This document shows, piece after piece, positions 36,247 through 48,700 of a DNA stretch of 64,000 bases (the stretch's first letter is position 1; the number at the start of each line of letters is the position of its first letter). Origin of the DNA: Owenia fusiformis. Its lineage: Eukaryota; Annelida; Polychaeta; Sabellida; Oweniidae. A program made the translations under genes and the position numbers. The stretch is from NCBI GenBank assembly GCA_903813345.2, contig CAIIXF020000009.1, positions 24,021,759 through 24,085,758 on the forward strand. Direction: 5' to 3'. The notes beneath the pieces were generated by a model. That model had not been told where the DNA came from, did no database searches, and worked only from the letters and a program-made list of their open reading frames with translations.

Positions 36247-38333
36247 TTAACACACAGGGGCGCTCTCCAGAAAGGAGGTGAAAATATTTGCAGGAATATT
36301 TCACAAACATTTGATCTAATCTGGAGGCATACCCTGATTTGATCAATGACCTTGTAAATAATCATCTCTCATTTGTACGATATTCACCTGTTTCATCATA
36401 TAATATGTATATGTTTTATATATGGTCTTTTTACGGCCATTTTAGATTGTATTATCTGAATGGTCGGGAGCAGATATATACAGAAACTCAGATGGAATAA
36501 TTGTATAGATCTATGGCTACTTCATGTTGATCTCAAAAGATGGCACTTTTGTCCAGTAGCAAAAAACATTGGACATCAATGTCGGCATAAAAAAGACTTC
36601 ATGGAATAAGTTGAATTTTTAGTAACCAAACTTTTCACTGAAATAATTTATACTAAAATATATTTTATCCTGCATTTCAATTCAATAGATGTTATTTTAT
36701 GAGAAAACTCAGTTAAGGAGCATAGCCTACATTTGTTTTTGAATGTCTGGGAACCAATTAGAAAACACTATTGTTGAATTTTTCTTTTCATGAAATTGCC
36801 ATAGCTTTGGGTTTTATGCATTTATGACATCTCCTATATGCCAAATACTATGTTATGTCAATCTTTGAAGAGTTTGCCATTGTGACATTGTTTTCTCTAT
36901 ATAAGTAAACACATTCACATGTAAAACTTAGAGGCAGTCCTGTGTTGAATGTTTCAGGAAAACATATTTTGGACTTGGGTTAGAAAATATCCTGTAATTC
37001 CTTGTAGTTATTTTAGAAAATATATTTTGTGCCCCAAAGATGGAAATGACTGCTTCTACATTTGTAAGACATTTTGTGTTAAAATGAATCTTGAACCATG
37101 TTCACAAACATTGAAATGAGCAAAGATGATGTTTATCTTAAAAAAACAATGAAAAAACGTTAATTTGGCACAGTGCTTAGTTTATTTTTTAGAGAAACTG
37201 TCTGGATTAAATATGAATGACATAGGAAATTAAATATATCAAGTACATGTTCTGTACATGTATATTTTACTGCAGTCGTATTTCAAATTGTAGATTCAAT
37301 TTATAATTTAAAGTGGCGAGTTTTCAATACAAAAAATCTGGCTTATTTTATAATCATCTTATATGGTGAAGAAATATGTAAACTTTGGAGACTTTAATTT
37401 TATCTCTAGATGCATGCATTAAATGTTATATTGTATGATTTCGTGTACACATAAAGTTGTGCTTGTAATTATGTTAAAATGCTCATTACGGAAACTTAGT
37501 GCCTTTACAAAGTTGAAGTTTTCTATGTACAATTTGTATCTGTTGTTTTGTCAGAGTAACACAAAACCAAAATGGTCTACATATTTCAATTTTATCAAAA
37601 TAATCGTTCTTTTAATGTATAATATTTAAAGATTACATTTGAATGCGATAGGTTTAGTGTTATTTAAGAGAAGAAATGTATGTGTTCCAACTTTTGGAAT
37701 ATTTTTGATATCATAAACAATGAAGTTTATTATTAGAAAATAAAGCCAGAAAAGGTGTCTAAAGAATGTTCAGAAGTTTCCAAAGCTCAACTTGTGAATT
37801 GGCAGAAAATTCCAGTTTTGTTATTATTATCATTTTGTTTGTTTTGATAAGACAACAGATATTTTTAGTATGAACTGTCTATGTTTCAACTAAGTTCATA
37901 CACATGCACCTAGACTTGTATAAAATACACTAGGCAGGCTAAAGCACAGCCTCCAACAATGCTTCAAGTGAAGCTGGTACCTACTTCATGGACAGGGGCC
38001 AGTTGCCAAGTTGGTATATTTTGTACACTTTACTGTGGCTTGAGTTCCAGACAGTTCAACTTAACAGTGGAATATTACATTGAAATAACAGTGAAATAAG
38101 TTAAACTTCAACACTGGAAATGAATCTTTTATTGAGCATTTGGAGGAACTAAAGTTTGGGATTTCATGCATCATGTTAATGATGTTAAGATTTAATTTAC
38201 AAATTGAAAATCCAAGAGTGCAGTTAGGATTAGGAAACTGCCCCCTGTATCAATGCACTATAAATGTATGCATTTGCAGTTAAGTGGCCATGGAATTATT
38301 TTTACAAAATCATTGTAAAGTAATTATAAAAAC

Positions 38334-38991
38334 ATGCACATGTAGAATGTTTTCTCATATACTGACTCTGAAACTCCACACATGTGGAATGTTTTCTGTT
38401 ACATTATACTTTGAAAGACACACGTGTGGAATGTTTTCTGGTGCATTGTACTTTGGAAGACACACATGTGGAATGTTTTCCGTTACATTATACTTTGAAA
38501 GACACACGTGTGGAATGTTTTCTGGTGCATTGTACTTTGGAAGACACACATGTGGAATGTTTTCTGTTACATTATACTTTGAAAGACACACGTGTGGAAT
38601 GTTTTCTGGTGCATTGTACTTTGGAAGACGCACATGTGGAATGTTTTCTGTTACATTATACTTTGAAAGACACATGTGTGGAATGTTTTCTGGTGCATTG
38701 TACTTTGGAAGACACACATGTGGAATGTTTTCTGGTATATTGTACTTTGGAAGACACATGTGTGGAATTTTCTGGTATATTGTACTTTGGAAGACACACA
38801 TGTGGAATGTTTTCTGGTACATTGTACTTTGGAAGACACACATGTGGAATGCTTTCTGGTACATTGTACTTTAAAAGACACACATGTGGAATGTTCTCTG
38901 GCATATTGTACTTTGAAAGACACACATGTGGAATGTTTTCTGGTTCATTGTACTTTGAAAATACAGTCATGTGGAATGTTTTCTCGTAGAA
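38334..38991. repeat. Minisatellite, 42-bp unit (about 15 copies) with 84-bp higher-order pairing
   Basis: The unit is ACACATGTGGAATGTTTTCT followed by GGTGCATTGTACTTTGGAAG. In the 5' half two variants alternate strictly (GTTACATTATACTTTGAAAG against GGTGCATTGTACTTTGGAAG), giving an 84-bp dimer; the 3' half is monomeric and more mixed. Degenerate copies trail to about 39060. Because 42 is a multiple of three, long open frames appear in several frames on both strands; none is a gene. Confidence 0.95.
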
Positions 38992-41316
38992 CAGTCCTAT
39001 AAAACATGCATATGTGAAATATTTTCTGGTTCTTTGTATTATGAAACATATGACATGTTTTGTGCAATAGCTTATGTCCAAGACAGGAAGAAGTTGTAAA
39101 AATATGCACATACAAAGCATGAAATGTCTTCTTCAGTATGTTGTCAGTTCACTTATTTGTAAATCCAAGAGTCTTGAAGACTGAATGAAGAATGAAAGTC
39201 ATTTTTATGTTGAGTTTTGTTTGTTTTGTAAGTATCATCCAGTATGTGCATAATAGTATAATATATACATAGAATACTGGGGTTTACAATACGGAAGACT
39301 GGGAGTCAGGGCCTTGATTTTAGTCCAACACAGATAAACTTAGATATAGTATTGATTTTATGTGGGCACTATTTAATGAAATATCTAGATTAGTTTAGTT
39401 CCATGGTGATGATTAGCGTTTGTTGATAACATTTACAGCTTTATATATCTTCTGCCTCAAACATTTTTGTTGATGTAACCATGGTTTCTCATCAGCAAAA
39501 AAGTTTGAACATAAATTGCAGTAAGAAATATTAAAATGAGTTTTCAATTCAAGTTTCCTCTTATCTTTTGTATAAATGACGTTGGCAGGCAAGATCCCTT
39601 AGGCTGTAAATGTTCTTGCAGAATTCAAAGGTACAACTCACCTTTCGTAAAAATGTGATAGCTGAACTTACAATTTTTGTTATTTTAATGAGACTTACAT
39701 GTTAAATCTTTAAGCACAAGTGTCAAAGCATGAAAGGAATATTTTAGTTGTTTAACAGAAGTGGTTGTATTTTTCATTATCTCTAATTTTTGTGCTGCTT
39801 GCTGAGCTATACTTGAAAGACAATCAGCTGAATTTATGGCTATATTTGGGTTGAAAAGTGCTTTAAGTCCCAAGATTATGTGTAATTATTCTGAGATTTC
39901 TAAAATCTGATTGGACAAAACTGAACATGTGACCTTTATACCGAGTTTTAGTATTTCTGGTGTATGTCAACAAAATAATTTATACATATAGATGAGCTCA
40001 TTGCATACTATCTGATGTGATGTCATATAATTATTTGTATCAGCTTGAATTATGCATCTTGTGTAGCATTTAATTGAAATTACTCAATGACATCCTTTGG
40101 TAATTAAACTCTGCATATTCGTGGTTCCAATCTTGTGTTTTGTTGAGCAATATTGTATGGTTGAATTAACGGGTAATACACATTTAAAGATGATGTTATA
40201 TTCCGTCAATAATTTTAAAACATTTTGATTGCATTATTTTAAATGCTTTCAGAAAATCATCTTGTACTTTTTTTGTTAAAATTTTAAAAGTGAAAAATAC
40301 TCAGTGTATCATTAAGTTGACATTTACCCAGAGTTTACATGCTCAGATAAGAGGCAGCAAAATGTTTTAAAATTATTTGGGATGGAAAGTCATTGATGTG
40401 TGATATCTGGTACACTTGGGATCTTAAGGTCACAGTGAAATATTCTCAACAAGTAAGCCTAACTGAGATATCTTGGTGGTCACATTTTCACTAGTCTTCA
40501 TAGAAAATCTGGTATCAATTTGGCCATCTTGATATTTTACTTGAAGGTATCTAAGTATATATTGTTTGTAAAATAAACTGGTCATTTCTATAAATTAAAA
40601 AATATACGTATTTGTTTTCTGTTTTTGTTCCCCGATATCAGGGTGTCAAAAGACTACCGCTACTATATCTAGTACTTTTTATCAACATTATCACTTAGTT
40701 CCCATTTCTTTTTTAAATAGCCTTAGGAGTCCCTGGATGTTTGAAGTTGAATGTCCATAATATTTGGTGAAAATCCAATATGAAGTGTTGGAGAATAATA
40801 TTTTGTAACATTAATATAGTTATTATGTTGAGGTTAAGAAAGTACATATTTGATTTGTATGAAGATGTGCATTGCACTTTGCCAGTTAATCTCCAACAAA
40901 TAAAGCTGAATTGAATGAATGATACCTAGTGATTGACAACTAAGCACGATTGCTGCCTTAAATCTTACCCAGCATGCCCAAAACTAATCAGTTTTGAATT
41001 TCATTCGGAGAAGCATCCCTGAAAATTGCAAATCACTCCGTTTACCAATACAGTAAATAATGCCAGTATACTTTTGGTCAGTTTTATACCAGAAATAGGA
41101 TGATTTTCATAATTTTCACTTCATCAAGGGTTGATTTATTGGAAAGGTCCATCTAATCAAGCAAATGAGCAGATAAAAGAGAGTTGTCACCAACCCATAC
41201 TGAAGACATACCATTTAGGTATAAGAGGTTGGTCAATAGGTATTCTAATTTCCTCCACCTGGATCAGTATTTTAAGGGTGATTTAACAACCTACATATCC
41301 ATATGCACAGCATCAA

Positions 41317-42168
41317 TAAGACCATGTCCCAATTTAGACCACAATAAAACCAATCAAAATTTCAAACCTAATCAAGATGTTATACCTCAATAAGACCATG
41401 TTACAATCTTAGACCTCAATCAGACCATATCACAATTTTTGACCTCAATAAGATCATATGACAAATTTAGACCACAATAAGACCATATTACAATTTTAGA
41501 CCACAATAAGACCATATTACAATTTTAGACCTCAATAAATCCATATCACAATTTTAGACCTCAATCAGACCATATCACAATTTTTTACCTCAATTAGACC
41601 ATATCACAATCTTAGACCTCAATCGGACCATATCACAATTTTGACCTCAATAAGACCATATTACAATTTTAGACCTCAATAAATCCATATCACAATTTTA
41701 GACCTCAATAAGACCATATCACAATTTTTGACCTCAATAAGACCATATTACAATTTTAGACCTCAATAAATCCATATCACAATTTTAGACCTCAATTAGA
41801 CCATATCACAATCATAGACCTCAATCAGACCATATCGCAATTTTTGACCTCAATAAGACCATATTACAATTTTAGACCTCAATAAATCCATATCACAATT
41901 TTAGACCTCAATAAGACCATATCACAATTTTTGACCTCAATCAGACCATATCACAATTGTTGACTTCAATCAGACCCTATCGCAATTTTTGACCTCAATT
42001 AGACCATAGCACAATCTTAAACCTCAATAAGACCGTATCATATTTTTTGACCTCAATCAGACCAGATCACAATTTTTGACCTCAATAAATCCATATCACA
42101 ATTTTAGACCTCAATAAATCCATATCACAATTTTTGACCTCAATAAATACATATCACAATTTTTGATC
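41317..42168. repeat. Minisatellite, 29-bp unit, about 29 copies
   Basis: The unit is GACCATATCACAATTTTAGA followed by CCTCAATAA, with variants AATCCATAT and TTTTTGACC. Copies are moderately diverged. It ends about 550 bp past the PPA stop codon, so it probably lies just outside or at the end of that transcript. Confidence 0.95.
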
Positions 42169-42719
42169 TCATGTAACAACAAAAACTTATTACTTTCAAG
42201 ACAATTTCACAATTTTTAACCTCAACAAGGCATTAAGATGCAAAATGTCACAACTTGAGATTTGTCACAAACATCGAACTCTGAACACCATCCACAAAAA
42301 TGTTGGAGACTGCAACAATATGCCACAACTGGTGGTGACAATAAAACCATGTCTGATTTTAGACATTAACTTGAAATATTTGGAATGAAATATTTTGGAT
42401 AACAGAGAAAATACTAAATTTTTGTATATTTGCATATATTTGAAATAAAGTTAGACGCGTACCTTACATTAGTATTTAAATTTATATTCTTACAGAATAT
42501 TCTAAAGTGCATAGTGCTTCTTATAGAAGTGTCCATGATTTCATTTCTTAAGTTTTAATTGGCGATACAGGAGACACTAATATAATATCAGTTCAGTCCA
42601 AATAAGTTATAATATATTCCTATATTCTCCATCTATACACTGTATAAACCCAAGATGTCCTAGATTTATCGTTGTTCGTCATGATCACAATTTGTAACAC
42701 TTTCCCCCTTCTACAGCAT

Positions 42720-42748
42720 TCACTGTCCAACATAGTACCATTTGTCAA
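42720..42748 (-). CDS. PPA1: PPA terminal coding micro-exon, 29 nt
   Basis: The acceptor is TTTCAG. Joining GAA G to TT GAC AAA TGG gives [10 protein letters not shown] and TGA. VDKW followed by aromatic residues is the conserved C-terminus of animal pyrophosphatases (human PPA1 ends VDKWFHHQKN). The previous exon's donor is a weak GTTTGT (43104-43103); without it the frame would run on for about twenty residues with no similarity to the family. Confidence 0.9.
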
Positions 42749-45700
42749 CTGAAATAAAAAAATTGAAATCCTTGCGCATATAAGTATTATGGCATTTAAG
42801 TATTCAACAATGTCAATGTTATAGCATGCATGAATGGCTGTGTTATATAACTGCTTTCTTACCCAACTATTTCAAGTATGCTACTGGAGTGCGATTTTCT
42901 CTATTCTCAAAAACCTGGATACTAATGCCATCTATACAAAATATATCAAACAAATATAATCTGAAAGCTTGCATAGGTTCATAGAATTTTTCAATGTAGC
43001 CTCAGTAGTTCATATTTTGCAGTGGGAAAGCTAAATGCGAGATCACCAAATAGTCTCCAATTCAAAGAGTGTGATGATAGTGAGGTCTTGAAAAGGGTAC
43101 AAACCTTCAGGATCTCTAGGTGGACTTTCCCCTGAGGGTGCTGGAGCCTGGAATAACACACATAAATGTTCACCAATAACACAAATAAATGTTCACCAAT
43201 AGCATACATAAATATTCACCAATAACATACATTATTCATCTAAAACATAGATCATGGAATTTCAAGACATCTTAAAAGCTCATGAACAGATAGATACATT
43301 TTCACCAATAACATGCATAATTTTCACAAATAACACCAATTAATGTTAATTAGGGAAACTTAGGGAAATAATAAACATATTTTGTAATTTATTTTGAGAC
43401 AAACTCACCTATTTTGAGTATAATGTGTATATTGTTACAACGTAAAGGGATGGATTTAATAACTTTAAAGCAATGAATAGAAAAATATTTAAATATTCAC
43501 CTGATTAAGAATGGTCTGTGCATCATCCTTGGTCAACAGGAATGGGCTGCCAACCACACTTGTGTTTGACCTGAAATGAAAGTTTCATCCGTTACAATTC
43601 AACAGTTGAAAAATAGTACATTTGCATGAGGTTCTTATACAACAACTTGATTAGGTTTTGCAATATTTCGATTCCACTGATAAATATTTGTTAATTCAGT
43701 GTATAAGCAACTAAATGCCTTTCTATCTGAAACATGATGGCTCAATGTGTAAGTTTAAGATATAAATTGGATACTATTTATATTGTTGAATAATATGTAT
43801 AAGTTCTGATTGGGTCAAAACCTCAAAGTGAAAATTCAGAAACATGTGCACATATTTTTTATTTTGGTTTTGGTTTGTTTGTTTATTTTGCCAACAAACA
43901 AACATACTGTATCATGAATGTTCAACTCCCAATCAATTCATATACTTTTTATGCCTAATATGTTTAAGAATAGAGGTTAATCTATCCCATAAATCTTTGT
44001 GCATTAAGAGCTTTAATAAGGCACTTACGCATTGAGACCTCCTGCTGATGTTTTCTGGGATACTAACTCCTTCCATTGTTCATGAGTTTGCTGGATTATA
44101 TTTAAAGCAAACTCCTACAAGAAATAAATAGATATTTACCAGTGATCTAACGGAGGCCATGAATACATAATTAACCTTTTGAAGGCCAAATCTAGAATCA
44201 AAGCACGAACTCCTGGCAAATTGTAGATGATTTAGAAAAAGAGACTTATAGTACAATTCAAAATGCCTCAATTTACTTCATACATGTATAGCTTCATTGA
44301 CAAACATATTTTATACCAACTCTAATGAAGCAAACATTAAACTCAAAAATCTTCACAATAAAATAAATAACAAAGCAAACCTGTCAAGTTTTATGAACAA
44401 TTCACATTTTTACAACAGAGGGCAGAGAAAATATTGGAAATGAATCATCACATAATCATCTTTTCATTACACATATTTTAGAAGATTGAAAATATCTGTA
44501 GAGTTATCTCCCCAGCAATGTAGCAACATTGAATATTACACCACACCAAGTTAAAATTTCATTTGCGCACAGTCGAGAATGTTCAAATCAGTCATGAAAA
44601 TTGGAACATATGGACAATTTATGCATTAGAATCTGTAACATAGGAATTTTGAACCAAATTGAAACAACATTATGGAGAGAGTACTACAATGTGTACAATT
44701 GTACCAATGAATTAAAACAGGAAACTAACAGCTTACTCTATTTTTAAATTCTCCATTGAAAGCAAATGAGTTTGCAGGTTTGCCATCTGGCATTTTGTAA
44801 ATACGGAACCACTCGACTGTGGCTGCAAGGAACCCTGGCATTTCCTTTTCTACATCGTCAATATCTGTAACAGCAAATGTAAAAAGAAAATGATAAATGC
44901 AGGTTTCATTTTTCTTCTTTTTCTCTAAATCATATTTGAGATTTCACTCTTCATAATGATTTGAATATTCAAAATTAATTTTATAAATCTTGTACAGTGG
45001 AACTTGTAAAGTGGAACACCTCTAGAAGTGGAACACCTATGTTAGTTGAACACTTTTCAGAGTCCTAGGACCAACTGACTTCATGTTAAATGAACCTCTG
45101 TAAGTGGTTCCACATAGGCAGGTGTTCCACATAGGCAGGTTTTACTGTATATGTATGTTCAATTACCCTTCTCTATTGGCATTCCTGATTGCCATTTGAG
45201 TGTGAATCTTAACCCTAATAGGATGACTGGGGGGTATATCCACTAGATTTGGTGCTCAAACCCCAAAAAGTTAATTTGAAATTTTGATTGCTTAAAACTT
45301 TTTTGAACACTTTCAATTTGACATCTCTTACTCTCATCGACAAGGCATTAAACTTGTTAAAATATAATATTCTGTCATACAATGCAGTCCTTCAAGGGTT
45401 AATTTAGATGGTTCCTCTTTAACAAATTGATGAACAGGGGACTTACCATTGAGCTTAGCTGCTAGTGGGTCAGTTACATCTATTGCAATTACCTTCCAGT
45501 CGGTCTCACCTTAAGTACAAAAGAAAAAGACACTTTAAAAATTAAAGAACTAAACTAATAAAGTATGTGTACAGTACATGTATATGATTCACAATGGATC
45601 ACTAAACATAGTTATTTCACATGAATTGACATTCATGAAGGTATGGTCAAAAGTCATATTTATCAATGAAAAATGTCATACTTTTCAGGCACTAAAATTG

Positions 45701-48700
45701 AACAATTGTTTTTAAACGTGTATTTTAAAATTGATGTAGTGGAGATACAGAGACTTGGAAGGATTTCAATCCAATATCAGCACTTCTTTGAATAAATAAA
45801 TCTTCAGCGATGCAGATGCATATACTAAATGTACATGATTATCTCACCTTCATCAATCATAGCCAATATTCCTAGTGGTTTTACTTGGATGACTGATCCC
45901 CCTTTGTGTACCTGCAATGTGGTGTAACACCTCTGTTACCTCTATGTTTATAACAAAATTAATATAAATGTACTTCAACTGCTTAAAGGGAGCACAAAGA
46001 TAGAGATGATTTGGGAGAAAGTATTGAAAAATGTCGCATTTTTTTGTTCTCACTGTCTCTTAATCTATGTTATGCTTATTTTTAACAGGCCTTACTTTAT
46101 TTCAGGATAATTCTAAGCTTTCTTACAGTTATCTGGCAACTCTTGTACAAACCAAAACTTACCACAGTTCCTATTTCACAGACATCTATAGGATCGTTGT
46201 CTCCATTAGCTTTAGTATGTGTGTCAGTGTGAGATGGGTCTTCCCATGTCTATATAACAAATGAAACATTTTATGAATAATATGACCAGTATATGATTTG
46301 CGACATTACGAAGAAAGAGATTACATATATTTAAACATATCGGGTGTCCCAGAAAAATATGTAATGAAGGGTTTTTAGGGATTATCAATAACTAATGGAG
46401 GTTTTTTAAACACAAGTTTCTTCCAGAACAATCCCTATGGTTTTTTACCACTGTGATGCATCATTCAATTACAATTTGATAAGTCCTGAAAGTTTGAGGA
46501 CAATCATGTATGACAATGAAGACAACTATTTTGTAAATTTTTATGCTCCACAAAATCTTGATAAATGTTTCTAAGTGACGACACATTGATAGAATTCCCC
46601 CAAAATCCTTTGATTATACTGATTTATTAATAATTCATTCTGATTCATTCTAATTATGAACATTTATCCTAAAATATCTGGATAAGTTCTAGGATTGCAC
46701 AACTTCACAATTCTTTGTAGAATATCAATAAGAATTCTATTACCTGAGGTATAGCTCCATAATTCCAGATGTAGCCATGGTGGGGGAAACAGTTCTTCAC
46801 AAACCTCAACTTTCCCTTCTTCACGTCTTGTTTGATGGGGTTCAATTTCTCTTTCGTGGCAATCTATAAACCAAATCAATTCCAATTAAGCAATCAGTCC
46901 CTGTTCAGGCAAAATTTAATATTTTTTCGCATAAAGTACTTCAGGTTGTTCGACTGAGTGGTCAATTACTCATACAAAAGGCTGTGGTGTGTAAGTCTAT
47001 GTATGAGTGCACATGAAAGTGGTTTCTAGGTTCAAGGATTAATTGTACGTAAAATGCGACCGTATATACAGTATACTGTATACCAAGAAGTATTGCTAAC
47101 ATTCATTGGTCCTAAACAAAATACATAGAGATTATCCTATATGAGGTTCTGGATATTGGGATTATCCCGAGGCTAATATAATATATTTGCCCGAGGGCCG
47201 CAGGTCCCGAGGGAAAATATATTATATTGGCCAAGGGATAATCCCAATATCCTGAACCGACTATAGGATAATATGTTTATCCCATACCAATCTTGGTCAT
47301 CTGGTTAACATTGTTCAATCGTGGAAATATTCTAGAATATTCATGTCCAGTTTTGTTTTCTTGGCCGTGGGCGGATTTTCCTGTTCTCTCAAATATTCCC
47401 ACATTTATTTTCTCAAATTTCTGATTGATTAAGTGGATGCTCCTTCTCTTTTTTAAACCATCAAACAGATCTCGATTGTCTGTGTTTTCTCCATTGTCGT
47501 TTACAGTCATAACGCGAACGTTACAAATTATGAGCAAATATGCGAGCGGCGATTGTGACGTAGCGGGCAGATATACTATATCTGCCCGCTCGGAGCGGGA
47601 CGTAAAGCTATATCTGCCCGCTGATGAAAATATAAGTTTTTACAAACCGGCTTTATGTACCTGTAACACGTCCAAGTATGGGATAAAATACAATACAATA
47701 CAATTATACCAAATAAAGTCATATACCGGTATATAACATATATTTGGTGGGCTCACATGATGAAAATTAATGCTACTTCATTTAGGAGCTTACTGAGGTA
47801 AAAACATACTAATGAGTGTCTATATTTGGTATTGCTGTCCATATTTGGACATATCCAAGACTAAATGTTGGTTCAAAACCTACCTCCATCTTAGCATTGG
47901 ACCATCTAGGGACCTCAACCACCATATTGAAGACAGTTTTGTCAGCACCGCCATTTAGGGGAATGTCATGGAATGGGGAAATTACTCCATTGGGACCATC
48001 TGCAATGAAAACATGGAACATGTATTAGGTAGATCCAGTAGAATTTTCTGAGCCAGTCTCTACACATAATCTCAGCGCCCAAACGCATATAATATTATAA
48101 TAATATATATAATACTATAAGTTATTGAATGATTTGAAGTGCAATACTGGATATATTCTGCTCGAAAAATTCCGTATTGGAACGAGACGAAGTCGAGAAT
48201 ATCGAGACAGAATATATTCTGTATTGCACTTCAAATCATTCAATAGCGTTTTTATCGTGTGATCCTCTGTATTGCTACTGAGATTGTCCCCTCCGTACCA
48301 ATATTTTCTGTATTGCGACGGAGATGATCAACGGGAACAATCTCAGTAGCAATACAGATTGGTACAGCACAAGAACTGACCAATCAGATGGCTTCATTTT
48401 ACAGATCATACGATAAATGTATATGTGGTTCAGGTTAATTTGTCAGATCACTCTGCAAGAAGTGATCTCCCTAGCATTAAAGCAACTGGGCGCTGCACCC
48501 ACTAGAGATTTTAATAATAGGAATGCACCCACCTGAGAATCCATTTGCACCCACTTGTAAATGAGAAAAATTATAAAAATAGGCATATTTTGACCAAATT
48601 GGTAGAAATTGTGAGAATAAGAATTTAGTACCCACTTGAGATAAAATCCTGGGGAGAACATTGACAAGTATAATTAATAATAGGAAAAATCAAAATTCAG

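Larger units (their letters stand above)
36247..42719. other. Convergent TCF-PPA interval, probable 3'UTRs
   Basis: No coding sequence was recognised between the TCF stop and the PPA stop. Possible TCF polyadenylation hexamers AATAAA lie at 37739-37744, 40572-40577 and 40899-40904; the last (CCAACAAATAAAGCTG) looks most like a transcript end by context. Two minisatellites occupy 38334-38991 and 41317-42168. Confidence 0.7.

Noticed and set aside
38284-39120. Several long open frames (up to 201 codons) on both strands with repeated peptides such as HTCGMFSVTLYFER
   Set aside because: They arise because the minisatellite unit is 42 bp (14 codons), so any stop-free frame stays open in every copy. 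Frames are open on both strands at once and no splice or start context supports a gene.
43105-43147. Reading the PPA protein through to [14 protein letters not shown] and TGA as the normal C-terminus
   Set aside because: The conserved VDKW end is recovered exactly in phase by splicing to 42748-42720, so read-through is at most a minor form.
47809-48028. Plus- and minus-strand open frames of 70 codons around 47816-48028
   Set aside because: The minus frame is PPA exon 2 read through its donor into the intron; the plus frame is its antisense shadow.
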